Origin: Trichosphaerium sp. ATCC 40318
Taxonomy: Eukaryota > Discosea > Flabellinia > Trichosidae
NCBI GenBank assembly: GCA_038496445.1
Contig: JALMLS010000275.1
Coordinates: forward strand, 1 to 64,000
Direction of reading: 5' to 3'
Length of the DNA stretch: 64,000 bases
Part shown: one piece after another, positions 11,763-22,856 of the stretch
Layout of the letters: the number at the start of each line of letters is the position of its first letter
How positions within the stretch are numbered: position 1 is the stretch's first letter
Notes under the pieces: model-generated
Database searches by the model: none
What the model saw: the letters and a program-made list of their open reading frames with translations, nothing else
Told to the model about the DNA's origin: nothing
Translations under genes and position numbers: made by a program

Positions 11763-14700
11763 TTGTGGCCTCCTTTGATAGTTAACTATAATTTACTGCT
11801 TTTCTCCTTAGCCGTCTGTTTAGGTACTATAATGAACAACCCAGACAAGGAAACCACTTGTAACATCAATCAACTATGTTGGTTCATTGTTGCGCCAAAA
11901 CCTGCGCCAGGTACGCTACCTTCATCTCATGTACATACTAATGGCTGATAAAGTGTATTCGCTTTGAGTGGCTCGACACAGAATGGTACGAAACAGCTCC
12001 ATGACATGTTATACTAACAGATTAAAGGCCTAACGATGCTTTGATCTTCTTTGATGGTTCAGCTAAACATAAAAGGTAAGTACGACAATTTTTGCGTGAA
12101 AAAAAAACCCACAAAAATTAGTTTTAGCCAAAAGAAAGTACTGTAAGTCGTTGTTCTTATTGTAGCGTTTGCTCAGCGACAATATTGGATTTAGTACTCC
12201 TTAAAGATCCAGGAGCTGTATGTAATGATGGATCACAAGCCGGGTAAAATTTAACACGTACAAATTTCGTTGTCAAATACTCGATCAACTGTATTTCGCG
12301 ATAGTCCACGTGTAATCACAAGTATGTTTCATTCGCATTATCTAAGCTCAATTATTTAATTTTCGATTCTGTCGCACCTTGTACGCTTCACAAATCCTTC
12401 AACATAACACAAGCTTTCTGACTTTTTTTTCTCCATAGCTGAAGAAGAAGCAATTGCAAATCAAGGCGCTCTATCTGTAACAACAAAAGCATCCATTTTT
12501 GGGCCTGACACACGGAAAAAGAGTTTGACTGGCGATGGAGAAGCTCAATCTATCACTCTAGTACCACAAACAGCAGATGGTACAGTGTTTATAAATCAAG
12601 GCTTCTTGCTAATAAAAAAAATAGGTGAAGCGATTTCATTGCAAGAAAAACACTTAAACGTACTTATTACAGGACCAAAAGGTGTATCTACAGAGGTATT
12701 CGATAACGGTGATGACTCATGGAACGTTGAGTTTGAGGTACTTCAAAATTAATCAAACAGTCTCTACTCATCTAACAATATTGCAAAGGCACCAAAGACA
12801 GAAGGCGCATACAATCTTGTTTGCACATATCAAGGAAAGCCTTTATACGATCCAATACCTCTTGCTATTGGACCATCCAACCTACACCATCAGACAAGTT
12901 GTATTGTTTAATTGAAGGAACCAATCCCATTCATGATATTGATCGCGTTGCGTACACGATCACATTCAAAGAAGAAGTAAAGGAAGAAGATATTTCAGTA
13001 ACACTAGCAGCAGGTTCGTTCAATTTTTCTTTTTTTATTTGCTGAATACTCGTGTTGTTTACATGTTCCCTTAGGCGACATTAAAGTCATTGTTGAGCTT
13101 TATCCTATTGAAGCAGAAGACTTGGATGATGGCGTTGCAGTGTACGATGTAGAGTTTGAACTAAAAGGAGAAGGATCGTACACCATGGATTTTGTAGTTC
13201 GCGGTGAAGCAGTTGATGCATCTTCAATTAAGTTCATCACCAAAGGTTACAAAGAAAACGGCGAAGAGTAAGTAATCCACGAAATTAACAAGTACTAAGA
13301 GTATTGTAGAGCAAAACCTGGAGTAGTAACTCCAGAGGTTGATGTTAAAGCAGAAGAAACAGCAGATGAAGAATCTGCTCCTGCTGAAGAAAACGTAGCA
13401 GAGGAAGAAGATGAGGAAGAAAAACGTGCAGAAGCAGAAGCTGAAGCTGCACGTAAAGCAAAAGAAGAGGAAGATCAGAAGATTGCTGAGGAAGAAGCTG
13501 CACGTAAAGCTGCAGAAGACGAAGCTGCACGTAAGGCTGCAGAAGAAGAGGCTGCAACAAAAGCCGCTGAGGAAGAAGCTGCACAAAAAGCAGAGCAAGA
13601 ACGCATTGCAAAGATAGGAAGTAAGAAATGGCCTTGTTTTAGTGTCACGTTCAATAACAAAAACGGTACGATTCCTCAACAGATTCCTCCTTTTTAATAC
13701 TTTTTAAGGCGATGTTGTTAAAGTTCCAAAGCAATCAATATGAACTAGTGTCGATGGTCCTCTTTCACCTGAAACATGTGTATTTGAGAATGGTAATGGG
13801 ACATATGATGTTGAGTGGTGTCCAAAAGTACGATCTTGTGGATTTTTCTGTTTTGCTCTTATCTAATGATAAGTACCACGACAGCGTTTTTTTACCGGCA
13901 TTAGGTCCTACATTGAACAAGGATCAAATCCAAAAACTTGTTTTGTACCTACAGGGCAAGTGCTTTAAATCTTTAATATCACCACTGACTTAGCGTAGGC
14001 GTAGGTTATTGCTTTGATAATACACTATAGTAAGACGCTAACACCCAATTCGCGTACGATGCTCAAAAGTTTTTTTTGTCACGTGATTAACTCGTCAAAA
14101 ATAAATAGCTAAGGCAGCAAAATTATATCTGCTGCAATATCCGATTTAAAAGATAATTACGGACTACGTGAAGCAACAGATGTTTTGTTCACTGGAAGTA
14201 GTGCTGGAGGCATTGGTAACAAAAAAAAGCAGTTGAACATACGCAAGAGGTCTTATATTTTGTCTGACTGAAACTTTAAGGCCTTCTTCCAACGCTGATA
14301 GAGTGGCTGAAATGCTTCCTACCAGTAAAGTTACTGTACTTGGTAAGTATCAAGACAAAAGTGGAATAATGCTAACACCTACTTCTAACAATCAACATTT
14401 GATTCCAGATGGTTCTTAGATTTCAAGCCTTACAAGGATCTTGTAAAGATGTTCCTGATTGTACAAAACAACAGGGTATATCTCGAGGATACAAGATATG
14501 GGAGCCTATCGTTAACAAAGGTAAACGAAAACAAGTACTTTTTTTCCTTTCCTAGTTTACATAAGGATGTTCTGCTTCAATGCCACCTGGTAAGCTATAT
14601 CAATGTACTCTTGGATACCACGCTTTCCCATTCATTAAAACTGATACTTTCATATTCCAATACCAGTACGTAATGTTACTTATCAGGGATTTGTGTGGTT

Positions 14701-14985
14701 AATATATTACTAATGTTGTTGGTGCTAAGATGGGTCATGATGACATTCATGAAGCCCCAAAATCTGGAGTGGAATTAATATATGCTCAAAAAGCAGCGAA
14801 AAACTTGATTGAAACATTTAGAAGCAGTGGAGCCAAAGGTGTCTTCAGGTAAACGTTTCTGTGATTGCTACTGTTCGAAAAACTAAACGTGTTTGTATGC
14901 ATTTTTTTAACTCACATTCAACGAAAAGGAAGTTCCTGAACTCAAAACCGCTCACATACAGGGATGTACACAACAAGGAGATTGG
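11763..14985 (+). pseudogene. Notum/pectin-acetylesterase-like gene remnant, split by filamin sequence
   Basis: Colinear family landmarks occur in order on the plus strand: a hydrophobic N-terminus (NLLLFSLAVCLG, ~11,785); KDPGAVCNDGSQAG (12,205-12,245), resembling the 'GAxCLDGSPP' region; the nucleophile elbow TGSSAGGIG (~14,195), where family members have G-x-S-A-G-G; NADRVAEMLPTSKVTVL (~14,290); FIKTDTFIFQYQY (~14,620); MGHDDIHEAP (~14,735); and an AHIQGC...W exon (~14,960). The family are secreted serine carboxyl-esterases of the alpha/beta-hydrolase fold. Introns are retained, so the source was genomic DNA and not a reverse transcript. Breakage: the exon after the Ser elbow is out of phase, a TAG follows VLDGS near 14,418, and about 1.4 kb of unrelated filamin-type sequence separates the N-terminus from the catalytic part. 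It sits inside the large mobile element and looks like captured cargo. Confidence 0.6.
12439..13850 (+). pseudogene. Captured filamin-repeat gene fragment with Ala/Glu/Lys-rich coiled coil
   Basis: The fragment starts directly after an intron acceptor (CTCCATAG). It encodes an Ig-like filamin repeat with the diagnostic VxxxGPKG...EVFDNGDDSWNVEFE pattern, further repeat pieces (GEGSYTMDFVVRG), a long coiled coil rich in EEEAARKA units (13,330-13,620), then another repeat start (VDGPLSPETCVFENGNGTYD). Filamin repeats normally build actin crosslinkers. Introns are present (for example GTACTTC...GCAAAG at 12,739). There are at least two lesions: a one-base frameshift around 12,880 and an in-frame TGA near 13,741. 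It resembles in type, but does not copy, the filamin/PX/PH gene at 32.1-36.7 kb. The piece lies between the two halves of the Notum-like remnant, so it may have been inserted into that gene or captured separately. Confidence 0.65.
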
Positions 14986-15058
14986 CAGGATAAGAGGTGA
15001 TCGCCCCACATGGACCATTAGAGGTAAGAAAGAGCTCCAATGGCATTAGAGCTCAAAA

Positions 15059-17092
15059 ATGCCCTGTTCTACACTTACATCATTAACAAATGAGCTAACC
15101 GGTTATTACGCAGACGCTCAACCTAAGCCTCAGAGCTTTAAAGTGCCAGAAAACGATAAATGCGACGGCCTCAAGCACAAGAGGTCGCAACCCACACTTT
15201 CAGAGTTTCTCAGTGCTAAGAAACAGCGCCTATTGAAGGCAGCCGAAAAGAAGAAAGCAACAGCGGCGCTGCAAGTGTTGGAGGTACGCCACAGTGTCAG
15301 TCAGAGGTTGTTATCAACTCTAACCAATGTGCACACATGATCACACATCTATATTTGATCGCCTACCGCGGTCGTTAGTTGTTATGTTAGTGCTCACGAT
15401 GACCCCCTGTTTAGATCTAAACAATCAATTACTTATTTTTTTATTGAATAAATTCATTTATTTTTTTATTTTTAGAGCACGATGTAAGGCTTAGCAGTTG
15501 GTATCAGAAGGGGCGAGGCATGAGCATTAATACACTAGCATTTTGTGCCATTTCACAGGGTGTCAGCGCTTGCAAGCCTGTTATAAAGTACGTTGATGGC
15601 TAACACACCACATTCACAAAGCAATACTAATTTAGCGTACTAGTTTTTAAACATGCTCCAAAGCGAGTTGCCGGATAACATGCAAGATCACACCATAGGA
15701 ATGCTCTCAAGCCAAGAAAGCAAGCAAGCTTTCGCATATTTGCTGGAAGGTTTCCTAAACTGACAATTCGCCCTTTTGCACAGTACACATTCTCTGACAA
15801 GCTACAATATTTGTTTGTTGTAACATTACCAGTTGTTTAGATCCACGGCCTTCTTTCCTGATATTTTGATGAACGCTGGGTATGTAGAATTACAAGACAT
15901 TAACAGCAATGTAATTGTTCTCACAGAGTCCAAGTTTCACAAGGAGTGCAGCTCCTTCCTAAAGTACACTTTTTGTTTAAATTAAAATGTTTTATTCAGG
16001 TGAAGCCGCTACCTGTGCTACAGACTTTGCCTGCCTATCTCATTGGGGTCAGAACGATGCAGTAAAATCACAACAAAGCGGTACAGCTCAGAAGTCCTGC
16101 TAGGGACTTAAACGTTGATTGTGCTGCGTATTCTTAGACGCTATGGTTCAAGTTGCACAACAATGGTGACAACTCCAGGCTCTGATAATAGGTCGGGTAC
16201 GTATTATATTAGTACTACATTTGCCATTACAGTTTAAGTACATGATTGTTAACAACAAGTGCTAGAAACCATTCAGGTTGTTGGGCACATCTTCAATCGA
16301 TTCAAAATCTATCTACGGTGTGTCATGTATTATATAGAGTGCTGACAATTTGTTTGTACACATGCGTCTGGATATTGCTTTCAAAACTTCAAAGCGTTTT
16401 TGTGTGGGCAAACAAGCTTTCAAACAGCAATGAATATTAGATGACTGCTTTGGTATTGCGGAAGTGCCTGTAGGTTCCTTTTTTTTTTGTGCGAACAACC
16501 GTTATCGCTTACTTGTTGCTGATCTGCACCTCCTCTCTTTAGACAGTTATAAAAGGTACAGCAATTGGCCTCAAAAGACTTACAACATACAAAGGAAAGG
16601 TAACCAAACAAACCTTTTCAAGTCGTATTTAAGAATTCCAAGTTGAAGACTGACTTTTTACACAATAGCAATACAGAGTTTTGCCTACTTTGACAGAAAG
16701 AGAAGCACGTGATGCACTTTGCCACGATATCGCAAGAGGATCAGCCAGAACGCTCAAGTAAGAGAATAAGACCTTTTTTAGTCAATAGTATTCTACCTTT
16801 GACCGCCTATAGAAAATCGCTATTGGTAAAGGTGGTATACTACACTACGATAGCTGTGTATCATTCTGCGATGCTAGGTATCCAAAACAACGTTCAATCA
16901 AGGTGAGGAAACAGAGGTTACTTACAATTGAGCGTACCCGGATTAGCAGAAAAAAGACCATCTCTACTTTATGGCGACATACAAGATATAAAATTTTGCA
17001 CGTGTGGTACCCTTAGATTCTTTGTTGGATTTGACGATTATGTGATCATTTTTTTAATTAATTGTCTGTCGTTTGCATTGTTAAGGCCATAG
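15059..17092 (+). CDS. Plus-strand multi-exon gene near the right end of the large element, unknown
   Basis: A chain of open exons with splice-like borders runs to 17,092. Exons include 15,059-15,285 (basic, QPTLSEFLSAKKQRLLKAAE), 15,654-15,750 (MLQSELPDNMQDHTIGMLSS), 15,842-15,965 (FFPDILMNAGYVELQDINSN), and three exons between 16,680 and 17,092 that splice smoothly (TEREARDALCHDIARG, then IGKGGILHYDSCVSFCDARY, then FCTCGTLRFFVGFDDYV). The last three give a convincing continuous protein. Joins between 15,965 and 16,680 are unresolved. I recognise no family. It may be a further transposon protein or degraded cargo. Confidence 0.35.
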
Positions 17093-17139
17093 ATTATGAC
17101 CATTGTAATGTAAGTGACAAACTGGCAATTATTACGACT

Positions 17140-17365
17140 AAATGCCTCAAAAAATTCCAGCAGTGCCAAATGTTTGAAATGCCTTTAAAAAATGGCGTTA
17201 TGCCGGTGTGTTGTGCCTACCAAAAATAGACATTGCCTGTGTTGATAAATGCCTCAAAAATAAACGGCATTGCCATATGCAAATGCATAGTTTTTGCCAT
17301 CTTGTGCCCAATAGTATAAAAATGCCTACTTTTTTAGGGCATTGCCCGGCTTAGTTTCAGCCCTG
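17140..17365 (-). repeat. Right terminal region of the large element
   Basis: About 225 bp of AATGCC/GGCATT words end in TTAGTTTCAGCCCTG, the inverted counterpart of the left terminus at 1,066. It is recognisably related to the right ends of copies A and C (same word, same terminal 14 bp) but much more diverged than the left end is, which bears on whether the two ends belong to one insertion. Confidence 0.75.
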
Positions 17366-18342
17366 TTTTTGTTTACATTTGTGACCTTTAATTTTGCTCA
17401 TGTCCTTTTTTGCAGTGATCAAATAACCTTAAAAGAACAGATCATACTTGCTGTAAGTGCATTGAATGGATATAGCATGAAACCTAAAAGAAGAGTTAGC
17501 GCCGGCTTGGTTTCTTGTACACAAAATAAATAGTTGTACAAAAATTGTTGTTTTGTTGTGATGGCAGCGCTGAGAGTAACAAATGACCTGCACGGTGAAG
17601 CCAAACCAAGACTAAAACAAAGAAATGAAAATAGCTACCAACCTCATCGGAAACGAGTTCTAGCGGAATAGTACCTGGTTGGGCGGCTAACACGTTTTGT
17701 TTTTTTTATATCACCTATTGAGCCTGTAAAACCTATGGCAAACAGCTTTAAAACAACTACTTTCTAGCATACCTTGTGTTGTGTGGGCGATAAACTGGTC
17801 AAGACTTAGTTTTATGCCCTGGCTTAGCCAATTAGTTTACAATATCACTCGTAAGGTCAACGCATGGGTGCAGAGCCTAAATGCTATCTGTTCCGGCAAA
17901 TGCGGGCGTTTAGTAGGAAAAAAACCAAAAAAATCCAAAAAAAAACAAAAAACTCGAAAAATGGGTAGGCTCTGAAACAACTTTGCCTTATAACACTAAT
18001 CGCGCGGTTTAACACACATTGGGGCATATATCAAGAATGTCAAAAAAAAATAAATAATTTTGCTCCTGATTTGGTAAATGAGGCTGTATGGCGTTGATTG
18101 AGTGTAAAAATGCCTATGGAGGGGAGAAAAAAATGAGAGCCGGAGAAAAAAACCTCCAATTGGAGGTTTTTTGCGAATGGGCATTTTTCGAGCGCTAAAC
18201 GCGTTTTTGGTGTGTCTACCACTGTAACGTTCTAACATGGGGTACGCGGAGTGGTTTCTTCCTCAAATACCATTAATCGGAGAAAGTTGGCCAATTTATC
18301 CCTAAAACGCCCGTAATTGGGGCGCGTTACCAGATTTCTCTT
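17366..18342. other. Spacer between elements, with a perfect 26-bp palindrome
   Basis: About 980 bp without a convincing gene. A perfect palindrome at 18,147-18,172 is centred on CCTCCAATTGGAGG and flanked by A6 and T6, so as RNA it would form a strong hairpin ending in U residues. An A-rich, Lys-coding tract lies at 17,918-17,960. Short frames on both strands lack domain content. Confidence 0.6.
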
Positions 18343-19377
18343 CAGGGCTGAAACTCAACAAGGCATTTTTGGACAATGCCTAGGCATTTTCATCAAATAA
18401 TGCCTTATTTTTTACAAAAATGCCTAATTTTTGCCTCATTCAAAAAGGCAAATACAGGGCAATGCCTTATTTTTTGCTCCAAAAATGCCTCATATTTGAT
18501 GAAAAATGCTTGCATCTGGTACACAAGATTGCAATGGTTTTGCTTGCATATTTTAAGGAATTATGCCTTCAAATTAGGGCATAACTCATGCATCAATGCC
18601 TTATTTTGAAGGCAAAAAGAAAGCATTGTCATAGTCTACAGTGCCTAATAAACCAGGGTATTTTCAGGTAATAACACAACTATTTATTTTATAATACAGT
18701 ACACATACAATACACAAAACTCCTAAGTCCACATTTGAAAAAACCTTAAAGAAAATATGAGATGGTGTAGAAAAAAAAAAAAAAAACTTACCTTGTAGTG
18801 TTAGAATTCCGCGGTCCTGGAAATATCGCGGAGTTCACTCCTACTACTGTTGTAGGTGAAATAGGGTGCTGCGGTTCGTTTGGGGGTAGTTTCGTCTAAT
18901 TTCATAAATTACTAAGATTGCTAGGTGCCTATCTATATAAAACGTCAGTAGGTGATGTGAAAAAAAAAGTGGAAAAGTTGTTTGACTGTTACTTACCTTA
19001 AAACACTTCCTTAAAGTGATCAGTCCTATGATATAGTATAGGCAATGCCTTATATATGAATTAAAATACAAGGCATATATTGCTTAAAAAAATAAGGCAT
19101 AATAAAGGCATAAAGTACTTGCAATACAGGGCATTACTTGATTTTATGCAATGCCAAAAAATGCAATACAAGGCATTACCTGATTTTATGCAATGCCAAA
19201 AGATGCCCAAAAATGCCTGGTATTAATGCCTTTTTGATGAAAGCATTGCCTTTTTGTAAAAATGCCTTACTTTATTGGGCATTGCCAAATGCAAATGCCT
19301 TGATTTTGCCATCTAATGCCAAATGTTAGGAATATGCATCATTTTTTAAGGCAATGCCTAGCTGAGTTTCAGCCCTG
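18343..19377. mobile_element. Non-autonomous DNA element, complete copy C (1,035 bp)
   Basis: This is the complete version of the element partly seen at 1-975. It is bounded by CAGGGCTGAAACTCAAC at the left and the inverted GAGTTTCAGCCCTG at the right. The first ~280 bp match the left end of the 16.3 kb unit. The outer thirds are dense in AATGCC/GGCATT. The right boundary is independently supported: a dispersed repeat that is also present near 50.8 kb begins exactly at 19,378. No clear target duplication is visible (CTT before, TAT after). Confidence 0.88.
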
Positions 19378-19512
19378 TATGCGTTTTCTGGTTCGTTTTA
19401 GTTGTTTCTGTTAGCTCTTAAAATTTTAAAACTACGCATTCTGAGCCAATAGTAACCACAACAATCTGTGTAAACCTTTTCACTGCTGATTGTTATCTTC
19501 AAGTTGGTATAG
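19378..19512 (+). repeat. Dispersed repeat segment, inverted partner at 50,700-50,834
   Basis: Directly after element C, about 135 bp match the reverse complement of 50,700-50,834 with few differences (shared words include TGCGTTTTCTGGTTCG and CTTCAAGTTGGTATAG). Homology resumes at 22,857. The partner locus has only ~37 bp between the two matching parts, so 19,513-22,856 is extra here. Confidence 0.85.
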
Positions 19513-19667
19513 GGACGATTTTTGTAAGCAGTTCACACTTTCAAAAAAAGTTTAGCACACCTCAAAAACGTTATTTATGTCCAATTTTTTGGTATACTTC
19601 AGAACACATATGTGTGTATAATTTAGTTAACCAGAACTTGCTGGTAATTAATAGTGTGCTTCAATCA

Positions 19668-20790
19668 ACTATTTCATTGAAATTAAAACTGAGTTTTTTC
19701 TGCTTGGGATCATCAGTAGTAAATTAAAAACGGGATTTTCCTCTGGAATCCTGTTAAATTCCATGTTTTTTAAGGATTTTAATGGAATTGTGGAAAAAAT
19801 CCCTAAGCAATCTGAATTTTCAATAGGATTTTTGATGGGATTTCTGCTATATTCCATTAAAATAAGGAATTCCTTGGGATTTGTAAAAAAATCTCAAACA
19901 ACAATATTGGCAAATGTTGGCAGCATATCAACGGGAATACTTGAAGGGATTTTTAACGGAATTCCATATGGATTTTGTAGGGAATTCCCTTGGGATTTTT
20001 AATGGAATTCCATAGGGATTTTTAATGGAATTCTGTATGGATTTTGTGAGAATTCCTTTGAAAAATATTTTTGGTGAAAATTCATTATTTCGACAACTAT
20101 CAAAGCCTTACCTAACCAAGTTTTTTTTAGTAAACCACATCGTCACCCTTTTATTGTGTAGAAAACCAATGGATACAACGAAAAGACATTAAATCAAAAA
20201 GTAAGCGAGATAGGTATTTTGGTGATTTTCGTTAGCAGCGACATTTCTATATCGCTTACTAATCCGTTTTGAGGCTTTTAAAGCATTTTAATGGCCTTTA
20301 CACACCACTAGGACACGCATTTAGGGCATTAATCTCAAGTACGTTGTTTTTGAAGGTTATTTCCATTTAATTTATCAAAAAACTACTCTTTTCTTATTTT
20401 AGCTTCTACGAATGCATTATTGGCAGTTTATGATCACGATACCAGGTGCGATAAAATTCTTGGCCAAAGATTGAAAAGATTTGATGAGTTTGACCTGTAT
20501 GCGATAGCGTGTGGAACATTTGCGTTTTGTAACTAAATTATCATTGGTAAATAAAACGAATTTTGTGCTACAAGACTTGATGTAAATATTGTAAAGTATT
20601 TCGAGGTAATTTGTTTGGAATTTCATAAGAAATCCATTGGGAATTCCGTTGTTAATCCTTATGGAATTCCGTCATTAATCCTTAAGGAATTCCGTCCGGA
20701 TTCTTTAAGGAATTCCATTCGGATTCCATAGGGAATTCTGTTCGGATTCCATAGGAATAAAGGAAGAGATTTTCCGCTTATAAATCCTTT
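19668..20790. repeat. Probable element with GGAATTCC palindromic subterminal words
   Basis: Two clusters of GGAATTCC-containing words (19,668-20,060 and 20,590-20,790) flank a unique ~530-bp core. The left cluster repeats GGGATTTTTAATGGAATTCC-like units. The right cluster repeats GGAATTCCGT...AATCCTTA units in the opposite sense. This symmetric arrangement resembles the neighbouring element at 20,799-21,857. I could not define exact terminal inverted repeats, and the core has no coding content. Confidence 0.55.
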
Positions 20791-20798
20791 GGATTTTC

Positions 20799-21857
20799 AG
20801 GTCTAAAAATATATACCAGTTTTTTTGGTATATACCACTTTTATACCACTTTTTTATACCAGTTTTTTATGGTATATACCAAAAAAAGTGGTATATTTTG
20901 ACCGAAATATACCAAAAAAAGTGGTATATTGACCAAATATACCAACAATATACCAAAAAAAACAGGTATAAAAGCAGAAAATATACCACTTTTTTTCACC
21001 AGAAAAAAAAAAATATACCACTTTTTTATACCACTTTTTTTAGGTATATACCAGTTATATACCACTTTTTTATACCAGTTTTTCATGGTATATACCACTC
21101 TTATATACCACTTTATGCCTACTTATGGTACACCTGCAATTCCAGAAAATACACTTTATTTAATACACAGTTTGTGAGTTACAAGTTTTGGACAATGTCC
21201 ACTACAGTTACATTACTATGGGCGTCTGGAAAATTCGTCCATCTCCATGAGCTTGCTGTACCTACTGTAAAAACATGCTGCGCACCTAATGAAAGTGGTT
21301 CCATCTGAATCCATCAATTACTAAGGCCTATGGAGGGCAGTTAATGTATATCAAACGAAAATAAAATAAAACTTTGTCTGGTACCCACGAACGTCTGTAT
21401 AATACCTGCAATATAGTTTCCTCAATGTTGGTATTGGAATCAGGTCCTGCGGTTCGAATGAGCTTGGTTTGGTTAGATTCTATGATATACTAAGGTCCCT
21501 ACGCACCGTTCAATGTATGACGTCTATGATCGTTCAACAAGAAAACTCATTACCAAAAAGCTCCTTAATGACCTTCTTGAAGCATACCATAAAAGTGGTA
21601 TATACCAATAAAAAGGTGGTATATACCACATACCATAAAAAAGTGGTATATACCACTTTATATACCATTTTTAGAAGGTCTCATTATGTGAATGAAAAGT
21701 GGTATATACCACTTCCATATACCACTTTTTTATTCACTTAATTTCTAAAAAAAGTGGTATTTTAAAATGGTATATACCAGTTCATATACCATTTTGTTGA
21801 AAAAAGTGGTATATACCATAAAAAAACTGGTATATACCACTTTAATTTTTAGACCTG
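20799..21857. mobile_element. Non-autonomous DNA element with GGTATATACC palindromic words (1,059 bp)
   Basis: Terminal inverted repeats CAGGTCTAAAAAT (20,799) and ATTTTTAGACCTG (ending 21,857) bound two subterminal clusters built from GTGGTATATACCAC-like words. I count at least eleven copies of the 10-bp palindrome GGTATATACC. The core (21,115-21,590) is unique and has no recognisable gene. TTT on each side is a possible 3-bp target duplication. The CAGG-CT-AAA start resembles the CAGGGCTGAAA termini of the larger element, suggesting a related transposase. Confidence 0.8.
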
Positions 21858-22856
21858 TTTAAGACGGAATCCCTTAAAAACCCCAATTTAAATTTACCAC
21901 TGTTCAATGTACCACATAAAGCTATCGTCACCTGTCTCTATACCTGATTGATGTAAAATGGTCATTCTTTTGAACAATCATTCTAACCCACAGATACCTT
22001 TTTCAAATCTTTTCTTCTGCTGGCAGTTGCTCAATAAATCATTGTGTACCTATGTGCAATTATAGCGTATTTGATAATTTAGGTATCAAAACACAGAGTT
22101 TCTTTCAAAGAAATTGATGAACATAATATTTAAATGAAAATGTCAAAAAACTCACTCTTGCTCGAGTACTTTATTGCATCAGATAGCCACAAAGCTGTAT
22201 ATGTATTTTACCACTTTTGGAGTTTTAGAGACAGATCTTAGTTTTTACATGGAGATGCTGCAAGATTTTCCAAAACCTGGTTCAAAGAAACTGTGTCACT
22301 ACACTCCATCAACTATTGCTATAAATTACACTGTGCAATACCACACATGTTGACTATCACTATGAAAAGTGTGGGATGGTCAATTAGCTCTTGAGGTATT
22401 TAAATCCAAAAATCGCTTAATGGTCCACTAGTACAGAATATTGGAATTTATCAATTACACAAGGCTCGACAAGCTTAAAACTAATGTAAATACATTAAAA
22501 ATAGCATTAGACAACACTTCAGTAATTTAAACGCTTGTCAAAGCTTGTGTAATTGCTAATTTTGGGAACTCGCTTTTTCTTTATTCTTTACACCACAAAC
22601 TAACGTTTTCAGCGTTTCTAGCGCAATAAACGTCGTTTAAAGGTACTTTGTATACACTTGTTCATATTTTGGTACCATAATCCTTGTTTTACACTATAAC
22701 GCTTCTATTGCTGTTTAAGCACCGCTTATAACTGATTAATGTGTTTGTGAGCAATGAAGCTCAGCGGACGCTTTTTTAGTTAAGTCTTAAAAAAAAACGC
22801 CAAAAAACAAGTAGAAAAGTAAATAAATTATTCCACATTTAGAACGTAACAATAGA
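21858..22856. other. Intergenic stretch with a ~104-bp hairpin
   Basis: No gene is visible. At 22,452-22,555 an imperfect inverted repeat with arms of about 28 bp (arms begin CAATTACACAAG and end CTTGTGTAATTG) encloses ~45 bp of AT-rich loop, the shape of a very small foldback element. Confidence 0.55.

Larger units (their letters stand above)
1066..17365. mobile_element. Large composite DNA transposon (~16.3 kb) with CAGGGCTGAAACT termini
   Basis: The unit starts with CAGGGCTGAAACTCA at 1066 and ends with the inverted, slightly diverged TTAGTTTCAGCCCTG at 17,365. Both ends carry subterminal AATGCC/GGCATT words. The bases just outside are TTTTT on each side, a possible but low-complexity target duplication. 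Inside are three minus-strand genes, one with transposase-like features, and plus-strand remnants of host-type genes. The left end matches the ~1 kb element (copies A and C) closely for about 280 bp, while the right end is clearly more diverged. That is compatible with a parent/deletion-derivative relationship. It is also compatible with two unrelated ends flanking host DNA. I favour one element because the ends face each other and the interior is transposase-like. The superfamily is uncertain: CACTA/Plavaka-like by protein features, with ends not of the CACTA type. Confidence 0.62.

Noticed and set aside
13224-13679. 151-codon minus-strand frame rich in Phe/Cys/Leu/Ser
   Set aside because: It is the antisense of the Glu/Ala/Lys coiled coil of the filamin fragment. 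The composition is a mirror of GAA/GCA/AAG codons, with no splice context.
20898-21308. Tyr/Ile/Pro-rich frames up to 136 codons
   Set aside because: They are translations of the GGTATATACC palindromic repeats.
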